NCBI GenBank assembly: GCA_002345475.1
Contig: DDWC01000191.1
Coordinates: 1 to 5,112, forward strand
Length of the DNA: 5,112 bases
Reading direction: 5' to 3'
Origin: Firmicutes bacterium UBA2296
GTDB lineage: Bacteria > Bacillota > UBA994
Part shown: in pieces, positions 1 to 4,547 of the stretch
How positions within the stretch are numbered: the stretch's first letter is position 1
Layout: each line of letters begins with the position of its first letter
Notes under the pieces: generated by a model
Seen by the model: only the letters and a program-made list of their open reading frames with translations
Told to the model about the DNA's origin: nothing
Databases searched by the model: none
Translations under genes and position numbers: made by a program

Positions 1-48
1 CAAAGCTAGCGTATGACAGGCCCTCGGGCTTGCCGTACGCTAGCTTTG
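1..48. terminator. Long hairpin / candidate bidirectional terminator after lysO
   Basis: A near-perfect inverted repeat: the outer 13 bases (1-13, CAAAGCTAGCGTA) are exactly complementary to 36-48, and the pairing continues inward through 17-23/26-32 to a CTCG tip. It starts 8 nt past the stop codon of the C-terminal LysO gene. The outer arms give A-rich and T-rich flanks (AAAG/CTTT), as in bidirectional terminators, but the T run is only three bases. As plus-strand RNA the stem has a single mismatch (A16 x C33) plus two G-U pairs. As minus-strand RNA it has two mismatches. It may therefore serve mainly a rightward gene ending just left of the window. A dispersed palindromic repeat is the alternative. 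Confidence 0.55.
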
Positions 49-56
49 TCATATGT

Positions 57-656
57 CTAGATGCGTGATGCCAGCAACGGCACCAGCAAGGGCACCAGCA
101 GCGACAGACTCAACCCATGGTAGAAGGCTATGATGGTCGTCTCCTGATCTGACATCCTGGAAACAATCGCGAGTGTCGTATCCATAGTGGTGGCGCCGCC
201 TGGTGTCAGGGCAGCAAGTCCAAACCCTCTTCCAAAGAGCATAGGCATGGTTATAATGGCAATAATCTCACGGAAAACATTGGTTAGGAAAGCCAGGGCT
301 GCCAGCTCAGGACCGGCAAAATCCGCAATAATGACACTGCTGAGACTGTACCAGCCAAAACCGGCGCCGATGGACAAACCAGCGTAGACCCCGCTTCCCA
401 ATATTATGCCCCCCAGTAAGCCTCCCAGCAGAGAGCCAAGCCCAGAGGTTAGAGGTAGTAACAACGCCACAGGAGCAACCTTCTTCAGGCGTGCGATAAG
501 CCCTCTGGTATGGCCTAGCTCCAGGCCAACACCAAAGAGAACTGCCAGAAGAATATAATGGGTGGCACCCGAAAGCAGGGGTACAAGCGCTGGGGGGATG
601 ACCAGGACACCAGCAAGAACACCGAGTGCCACGCAGCTGAGCAATATGATGCTCAC
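57..656 (-). CDS. lysO: Lysine exporter LysO, C-terminal half (split gene, second subunit)
   Basis: 199 residues of highly hydrophobic membrane protein matching the C-terminal two thirds of the LysO/YbjE (DUF340) family, which exports L-lysine across the cytoplasmic membrane and confers resistance to toxic lysine analogues. Recognisable family blocks are GFGWYSLSS (residues 99-107), the following AxLAFLTNVFRE segment (about 120-130), GGATTMDTTL (153-162) and the HGLSLSLLVP end (180-189). About six membrane segments are apparent. The GTG start at 654-656 is chosen because it overlaps the TGA stop of the upstream N-terminal half by four bases (GTGA) and has an AAGGTG ribosome site five bases upstream. 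A longer frame reaching 707 would run back through the N-terminal gene. E. coli LysO is a single polypeptide; here two coupled chains presumably assemble. Family assignment is strong, and the substrate follows from the family. Confidence 0.88.
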   Translation of the reverse strand: MSIILLSCVALGVLAGVLVIPPALVPLLSGATHYILLAVLFGVGLELGHTRGLIARLKKVAPVALLLPLTSGLGSLLGGLLGGIILGSGVYAGLSIGAGFGWYSLSSVIIADFAGPELAALAFLTNVFREIIAIITMPMLFGRGFGLAALTPGGATTMDTTLAIVSRMSDQETTIIAFYHGLSLSLLVPLLVPLLASRI

Positions 657-913
657 TTCTTCACCTTGCGCAGAGGCAGTGATAGGACCACTGCACCAAT
701 TGCGCACAAACTGGCCATTACAGCGGCCTGGGCGCCTATGCGTGGCAGTTGACGAAGAACGCCTGAGTTGCTACCAATCTGAGCTCCCATGACAAAGAGA
801 AGCAGCATTACCCCCATAAATGTGAACCTTCCAGCCAATCGCTCGTGCCCGAAGCGAGATACTGCCTTGCCGATAATGAGTCCGCACACCAGAGCCAGGA
901 CTATTTGCCCCAT
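653..913 (-). CDS. lysO: Lysine exporter LysO, N-terminal half (split gene, first subunit)
   Basis: A small membrane protein of 86 residues that corresponds to the N-terminal DUF340 part of LysO. It has three hydrophobic segments (about 3-18, 30-48 and 60-80), with the LLLFVMGAQIGSN stretch at 37-49 typical of the family, and ends in a basic RKVKK tail. It ends exactly where the C-terminal half begins (GTGA overlap), so the two are very probably translated together and work as one transporter. The ATG at 911-913 is chosen because it lies one base after the TAA of the CDF gene. Its AGGAGGAGG ribosome site is built from the last glutamate codons of that gene. An in-frame extension to 1033 would run inside the CDF gene and shows no LysO similarity. 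Two-gene LysO arrangements are common in Firmicutes (family knowledge), so this is probably not a mutated single gene. Confidence 0.85.
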   Translation of the reverse strand: MGQIVLALVCGLIIGKAVSRFGHERLAGRFTFMGVMLLLFVMGAQIGSNSGVLRQLPRIGAQAAVMASLCAIGAVVLSLPLRKVKK

Positions 914-914
914 C

Positions 915-1868
915 TTAAGCCTCCTCCTCTGGAGACTTCCTGGTATGTCCAAGATCGCAGCCCTCGCACATGGGAGATTCGTTCTGCCCACCCACCCGGT
1001 AACAGGGATTAACATGCACCAGTACATCTCCAACCGCCGGGTTTGCTTTCATAATAGATTCCTTGGCTCTCCCAGCAATTTGGTGACCCGCTTCGACTGT
1101 GATGAACCTGTTGACGCAAATCTTGAGATCAACCAGAATCACCGGCCCATTGCGACGAGCCTTAACGTCGCTGATGCAGAGTAATCCGTCGGTGGCGAGG
1201 GCTGCGTCGACAATAGCAGTGAGGATCACTTTTGCTGGGGCTTCGTCGATAAGCTCCCGCACGGACTGTACGTAAAGCTTGACCGCCATGAGGGCGATTA
1301 ATGCTGCAACAGCCATGCCGGCCAGAGCGTCCCAGCCAGGATAACCCATCCGGGCCCCGGCTACACCAACAAGTGCTGCCACTGAAGAGACGGCGTCGCT
1401 TCGGTGATGCCAGGCCTCAGCCAGTAGAGCAGTGCTCTCAAGACGATTGCCTGCCGCTCTAACGTAACGGAAGAGAATTTCCTTGATGAAAATCGCGGCC
1501 ATCGTAAACCAGAGCGCCAGCGAGGTAGGAGCTGAGATGTTCTCTGCCTGCAACACGCTGTAAGCGTTAATGGCTATCCCAAGAGCAGTTGCCAGCAATA
1601 CCAGGGAGACAACCTTGGCTGCAACTGATTCCAGTTTGGCATGGCCGTAGTGATGTCCGCTGTCCGGAGGTGCGCCAGCCAGCCTGACTCCGACGAAGAC
1701 GATAGCGGAGGCAGCAATATCTGAGCCTGAGTGAAAAGCGTCGGCCAACACAGCCGTGCTACCGCTGGCCAGACCCACCACCAGCTTGGCGGCTGTCAGC
1801 GCTACATTGGTTGCTATGGCCGTACCTGCTACGCGCTGGGCTTCTTTCTGGCGCTGTTTTGGTTGCAT
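915..1868 (-). CDS. Cation diffusion facilitator (CDF) family divalent metal exporter
   Basis: 317 residues with the full CDF layout: about six transmembrane helices (roughly 15-36, 40-62, 83-104, 115-137, 146-172, 178-200) and a cytoplasmic C-terminal domain (about 207-290). It should export a divalent metal by proton antiport. Aligned by eye to YiiP, the membrane metal site is H46, D50 (FHSGSD) with H154, D158 (HHRSD). This HD-HD set is usually linked to zinc preference. The loop site after helix 2 is complete (D69, H72, H76 in the HHYGHAKLE region). In the C-terminal domain H285 (VHVNP) is kept but the partner histidine of the other strand is D247, so the cytoplasmic site differs from YiiP. 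An extra tail carries C289 and a CEGC motif (301-304), a possible soft-metal sensor. The ATG at 1866-1868 is preceded by GGAGGGAG. Second gene of the cluster, it touches lysO downstream. Substrate is inferred. Confidence 0.92.
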   Translation of the reverse strand: MQPKQRQKEAQRVAGTAIATNVALTAAKLVVGLASGSTAVLADAFHSGSDIAASAIVFVGVRLAGAPPDSGHHYGHAKLESVAAKVVSLVLLATALGIAINAYSVLQAENISAPTSLALWFTMAAIFIKEILFRYVRAAGNRLESTALLAEAWHHRSDAVSSVAALVGVAGARMGYPGWDALAGMAVAALIALMAVKLYVQSVRELIDEAPAKVILTAIVDAALATDGLLCISDVKARRNGPVILVDLKICVNRFITVEAGHQIAGRAKESIMKANPAVGDVLVHVNPCYRVGGQNESPMCEGCDLGHTRKSPEEEA

Positions 1869-1894
1869 GACAAACTCCCTCCACGCTAGTAAAT

Positions 1895-1912
1895 GAGGGC
1901 CGATAGGCCCTC
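1895..1912 (-). terminator. Intercistronic hairpin directly after the peroxiredoxin stop codon
   Basis: Perfect 7-bp stem GAGGGCC / GGCCCTC with a four-base loop (TATC on the coding strand), abutting the TAA stop at 1913-1915. On the minus strand it is followed by ATTTACTAG, so there is no proper uridine run. It could be a leaky terminator, or an mRNA-stability element that lowers expression of the CDF-lysO genes relative to the peroxiredoxin. It lies within the 44-nt gap to the CDF gene, and the CDF ribosome site follows just downstream. Confidence 0.4.
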
Positions 1913-2374
1913 TTACTTATCTGACTCCTGTATGTGCTGCAAAACACGCACGAACTCCTGCTCATTGCGCTTGATAGCGAGATCATTGATGACCATATGC
2001 CTGACGATGCCTTTTTTGTCCACGACGAAGGCTGCGCGGGCAGCTATTCCTTCCTCTTCAATCAGCACGCCGTAGAGACGAGTTACTCGGCGGTGCATGT
2101 CTGACAACAGGGGAAAGGTAACCCCGAGATGCTCGGCAAAGGCTTTGTGGGACGGACCACTGTCAATGCTAATACCCAGAACCTGAGTATCTAAGCCGCG
2201 AAACTCATCACTGAGGGATTCGCAGGCCGGAAGTTCACTGCCTCACACCGGAGTCCAATCCAGAGGATAAAAGAGGATTAACACGTTCTTCTTGCCCCTG
2301 AAGTCTTCGAGGCTCACTTTCTGACCGTTTTGATCAGTCAAGGTGAAGTTTGGGGCGGGTTTTCCTACCATCAT
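1913..2374 (-). CDS. Selenocysteine-containing peroxiredoxin (AhpC/TSA superfamily, BCP/AhpE-like), UGA read through
   Basis: Read as one 153-residue protein with the TGA at 2243-2245 decoded as selenocysteine (U44). It would be a cytosolic thiol/selenol peroxidase that reduces hydrogen peroxide and organic peroxides. The N-terminus VGKPAPNFTL, the strand VLILFYPLDW and the active-site motif P37-x3-T41-P-V-U44 are classic peroxiredoxin; U replaces the peroxidatic cysteine. GISID (68-72) and the conserved arginine R113 in RAAFVVD follow. Length is typical of the family. The frame has no shift and no other stop, and both sides of the TGA are conserved family sequence, which argues against a pseudogene. 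C51, seven residues after U44, may be the resolving partner. The first of two tandem ATGs (2372-2374) is used; GAGGAG lies about 10 nt upstream, and the second ATG (2369-2371) is possible. A SECIS-like hairpin lies downstream of the TGA. First gene of the cluster with the CDF exporter and lysO. Confidence 0.88.
2195..2227 (-). promoter_or_regulatory. Candidate bacterial SECIS element inside the peroxiredoxin gene
   Basis: On the coding (minus) strand, 18 nt after the TGA, the mRNA can fold into a two-tier hairpin. The lower stem is GCC-(U bulge)-GCGAA (2227-2219) with UUCGC-GGC (2202-2195). A small internal loop (UCC opposite U) follows, then an upper stem CUCA (2215-2212) with UGAG (2207-2204), capped by the tetraloop GUGA (2211-2208). 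The loop begins with G and starts 31 nt after the UGA. Known bacterial SECIS elements have a small apical loop with G in its first two positions, about 16-37 nt from the UGA, and bind the elongation factor SelB. The fold was derived by hand. Confidence 0.65.
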
Positions 2375-2523
2375 AGTTTTTCAACTCCTCTGTTCTCTAT
2401 ACCAGAATCATGCTGCGCGGCCCGCCAGCGTCCTTGCTGTTCTTGCAGTCGCAGCAAACTAGGGTTAACATGATAGTTGACATTACTGTTGCAGCTTCAG
2501 GCTGTACAAAGGAGAGTTCACCA
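2375..2523. other. Divergent intergenic region between the peroxiredoxin operon and lgt
   Basis: 149 bp that should hold promoters for both directions. Visible elements are the possible minus-strand extended -10 near 2396-2404, an inverted repeat TTGCTG/CAGCAA (2434-2439 and 2452-2457, 12-nt loop), a GTTAAC palindrome (2464-2469) and a plus-strand TTGACA (2477-2482) that looks like a -35 box but has no convincing -10 at 16-18 bp. The lgt frame stays open back to 2410, but this stretch encodes nothing resembling Lgt. Confidence 0.6.
2396..2404 (-). promoter_or_regulatory. Possible extended -10 promoter element for the peroxiredoxin operon
   Basis: Minus strand TGGTATAGA matches the extended -10 pattern TGnTATAAT with two mismatches in the hexamer (TATAGA). 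It would start transcription around 2385-2390, a short leader of 11-16 nt before the ATG at 2374, which would cut into the GAGGAG ribosome site (2385-2390) or sit right against it. No good -35 box is present at 17 bp. The spacing is tight and the call is tentative. Confidence 0.25.
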
Positions 2524-3324
2524 ATGTTTGATCCCGTAGCTTTCCAGATATTTGGACTCGAAATACGCTGGTATGGAATTCTTATCACCTTCGGTATGAT
2601 GCTTGGCATCGCCGTGGTGCTCTACCAGGTGCGCAAACACGGGGAAAAGGAAGAGTGGTTTCTCGATATGGCACTCATGGCCATACCGGCGGGTCTGCTT
2701 GGCGCCCGGCTATACTACGTACTTTTTGACCTGCACAATTACCAGTACACCTGGCGCACGGCGCTGAATTTCCGTCAGGGGGGCCTGGCCATTCACGGAG
2801 GAGTAATTGCCGGAGTCATCGTTGGGTATTTCTACACTCGTTATCGAAAGGTTAGCTTCTTCCGCTGGGCCGACTTGGCCATGCCCGGTTTAATTCTCGC
2901 CCAGGCAATCGGTCGTTGGGGTAATTTCTTTAATCAGGAAGCGTATGGTTACCCCACGACATTGCCGTGGGCCATGTTTATTGCCGGTGAATACCGACAC
3001 CCTACCTTCCTGTATGAGTCGCTGTGGAATTTAGGGGTCTTTGTACTACTGATATACATGCTGGGGCGAAAACGGTTCGACGGCCAGATAGCCGCGCTGT
3101 ACCTGATGGGATACTCTGCCGGTCGCCTCTGGATTGAAGGGTTGCGTACCGACAGTCTCATGTTAGGTCCGATTCGTGTGGCCCAGCTGATTAGTATTCT
3201 GATGATTGTCGCCGGAGCCGCCCTGTATCACTACAGGGGCAAAAGAAGAACGGGCCTGGGCGAAGAGCCTAGATCTTTTCCTCCTCAGTCAGAAAACGGT
3301 GCGCCTCCGCCAGTTGATCAATAA
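2524..3324 (+). CDS. lgt: Prolipoprotein diacylglyceryl transferase
   Basis: 266-residue polytopic membrane enzyme (about seven hydrophobic segments) that transfers the diacylglyceryl group from phosphatidylglycerol to the lipobox cysteine of prolipoproteins, the first step of lipoprotein maturation. Family hallmarks in order: the WYG motif (26-28), GGLAIHGG with catalytic-type H91, the signature GRWGNFFNQEAYG (130-142; R131, N134, N137, E139), HPTFLYES (159-166), and the RLWIEGLRTDS block (201-211; R201, E205, R208). The ATG at 2524-2526 is chosen because GGAGAG lies seven bases upstream and Lgt similarity begins there. The 38-residue upstream extension has no ribosome site or similarity. 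The C-terminal tail after about residue 240 is hydrophilic, proline-rich and unlike the compact end of most Lgts. It overlaps the convergent aldo/keto reductase gene by 56 bp and may come from loss of an earlier stop. Function is secure. Confidence 0.96.
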   Translation: MFDPVAFQIFGLEIRWYGILITFGMMLGIAVVLYQVRKHGEKEEWFLDMALMAIPAGLLGARLYYVLFDLHNYQYTWRTALNFRQGGLAIHGGVIAGVIVGYFYTRYRKVSFFRWADLAMPGLILAQAIGRWGNFFNQEAYGYPTTLPWAMFIAGEYRHPTFLYESLWNLGVFVLLIYMLGRKRFDGQIAALYLMGYSAGRLWIEGLRTDSLMLGPIRVAQLISILMIVAGAALYHYRGKRRTGLGEEPRSFPPQSENGAPPPVDQ

Positions 3325-4417
3325 TCTCGATGGCCTGGGGGCATTTTGGCAGACATGCTCCGCACGAGACGCAACGGGAAGCGTCGGCTCCCTTTTCCAC
3401 CAACCCCCCGTAGAACCTGCGGGACACAGCCGATGTGGCGTAGGCGACGGCATCGTTGTACAGACCAAACACCGAAGGTATGGCAACGCCCTCCGGGCAT
3501 GGCAGGCAGTATCCGCAATCAGTGCACAATACCTTGGTCTTCTCAAGGTACATGTCGCGGATGTTACCAATCAGATTGAGTTCCTCTGCGCTCAGCGAGT
3601 TGGCGGCAGCATCACGGGACACGCGGATATTTTCTTCAACCTGGGGCATGGTAGTCATGCCACTCAAAACCACAGAAACTTCAGGGTGGTTGAAGACCCA
3701 GCGCAAGGCCCATTCTGCGGGGCTCCGCGATTCATCGGCTTCCTTCCACTTGGCCAATATGTCTTCTGGTATGTTGCGCACCAGTTTACCACCGCGTAAG
3801 GGCTCCATCACTACGATGCCCAGGCCTTTGCCGTGGGCATATTTCATGCCTTCGACGCCTGCCTGGTAATTCTCATCCATGTAGTTGAGCTGAATCTGTG
3901 TAAAATCCCAGGGGTAAGCATCGACTATTTCTTTAAAGAGACCCAGCCGATCATGGAAGGAAAACCCGATGTGTCTGATCTTACCTTGCTCCCGGGCCTT
4001 CTCCAGATAAGGCAGCACATTGTGCTTCCTGGTCTTTTCCCATGAGTCCTGGTTAAGGCTGTGAACCAGATAGAAGTCAATGTATTCGGTCCCCAATCGC
4101 TCCAATTGCTCGTTAAGGTATCGCTCTGTGTCGTCTGCGCTTTCCACTAGCCATACAGGCAGTTTGGTCGCCAAAAACACTTTATCGCGATAGCCGTCCT
4201 TAAGGGCCTTCCCAGTCAGAGCTTCACTGGTGCCCTTATGGTAGGGGTATGCAGTATCGATGTAGTTGACCCCGTTGTCAATAGCGTGACGTATCATGGC
4301 GATAGCCAGCTTCTCATCGATCTGTCCCGCGTCGTCCCCGATTATGGGAAGTCTCATGCAGCCAAATCCCAAAACCGATGTTTCAGTTCCTGTCCGGCCG
4401 AAGGCGCGGTACTTCAC
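3269..4417 (-). CDS. Aldo/keto reductase with C-terminal 2x[4Fe-4S] ferredoxin domain
   Basis: 382 residues. The N-terminal part (about 1-275) is a TIM-barrel aldo/keto reductase with the catalytic tetrad visible: D54 and Y59 in YIDTAYPYHKG, K85 in LATKLP, and H119 in FYLVHS. The region after 285 is a ferredoxin-like domain with two complete cysteine sets: C298, C301, C304, C307-P and C349, C352, C355, C359-P. These predict two [4Fe-4S] clusters. This two-domain family is common in anaerobes; it probably moves electrons between a nicotinamide-dependent site and an iron-sulfur partner, but the substrate is unknown. The GTG at 4415-4417 is chosen because GGAGAG lies seven bases upstream and the family start (KYRAFGRTG) follows immediately. 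The frame extends to 4567, but those 50 residues are low-complexity and lie under the divergent promoter region. It converges with lgt, overlapping it by 56 bp with no terminator between, and diverges from the protease gene. Confidence 0.93.
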   Translation of the reverse strand: MKYRAFGRTGTETSVLGFGCMRLPIIGDDAGQIDEKLAIAMIRHAIDNGVNYIDTAYPYHKGTSEALTGKALKDGYRDKVFLATKLPVWLVESADDTERYLNEQLERLGTEYIDFYLVHSLNQDSWEKTRKHNVLPYLEKAREQGKIRHIGFSFHDRLGLFKEIVDAYPWDFTQIQLNYMDENYQAGVEGMKYAHGKGLGIVVMEPLRGGKLVRNIPEDILAKWKEADESRSPAEWALRWVFNHPEVSVVLSGMTTMPQVEENIRVSRDAAANSLSAEELNLIGNIRDMYLEKTKVLCTDCGYCLPCPEGVAIPSVFGLYNDAVAYATSAVSRRFYGGLVEKGADASRCVSCGACLPKCPQAIEIIDQLAEAHRFLTEEEKI

Positions 4418-4547
4418 TTTGCATCTCTCCTGTCTGTTGTGTGTTTTGTTACTACACTTGATTAGTTTCTCTGTTTTCGCGGACGATTCCTGCCGTGCAG
4501 GAAGAATACAGCTCTTTGGCGAAAATGAATAGGATGGAGGTGCGAAT
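4418..4547. other. Divergent intergenic region between aldo/keto reductase and protease
   Basis: 130 bp holding the ribosome sites of both genes (minus GGAGAG near 4425-4430; plus GGAGG at 4536-4540) and the palindrome at 4487-4503. It contains AT-rich tracts such as the stretch around 4444-4476, but no pair of -35 and -10 boxes good enough to name for either direction. Confidence 0.6.
4487..4503. promoter_or_regulatory. Candidate operator: palindrome TTCCTGC-CGT-GCAGGAA
   Basis: Perfect inverted repeat with 7-bp arms and a 3-bp centre, midway between the divergent starts of the reductase (4417) and the protease (4548). Symmetry, size and position fit the binding site of a dimeric regulator that could control both genes. 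No regulator gene lies in the window and I do not recognise the motif as a known box. A small RNA hairpin or chance are alternatives. Confidence 0.4.

Noticed and set aside
789..1184. 131-residue plus-strand ORF opposite lysO-N and the CDF gene
   Set aside because: Antisense shadow of well-identified genes, with no ribosome site or recognisable protein sequence.
1913..2107. A stand-alone 64-residue gene, or a peroxiredoxin pseudogene
   Set aside because: Its N-terminal Met is an internal residue of a full peroxiredoxin frame. The upstream half is intact up to 2374, and the only interruption is a TGA at the catalytic position with a SECIS-like hairpin after it.
2222..2245. Short AGGC/GCCU or GCAG/CUGC hairpin immediately after the TGA as the SECIS
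   Set aside because: Its apical loop would begin only about 4-6 nt after the UGA, too close for a bacterial SECIS; the hairpin at 2195-2227 fits the spacing and loop rule better.
2397..2471. Small cysteine-rich minus-strand ORF (24 residues with CCDC) upstream of the peroxiredoxin
   Set aside because: No ribosome site before its ATG, no recognisable family, and it covers the expected promoter region; too short to claim from sequence alone.
2477..2508. TTGACA (2477-2482) with TGTACA (2503-2508) as an lgt promoter
   Set aside because: The spacer would be 20 bp and transcription would begin within or after the lgt ribosome site GGAGAG (2511-2516), so it cannot drive normal lgt translation.
2410..2523. 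Upstream in-frame extension of lgt
   Set aside because: No ribosome site at 2410 and no Lgt-like sequence; the ATG at 2524 has a well-spaced GGAGAG and matches the family start.
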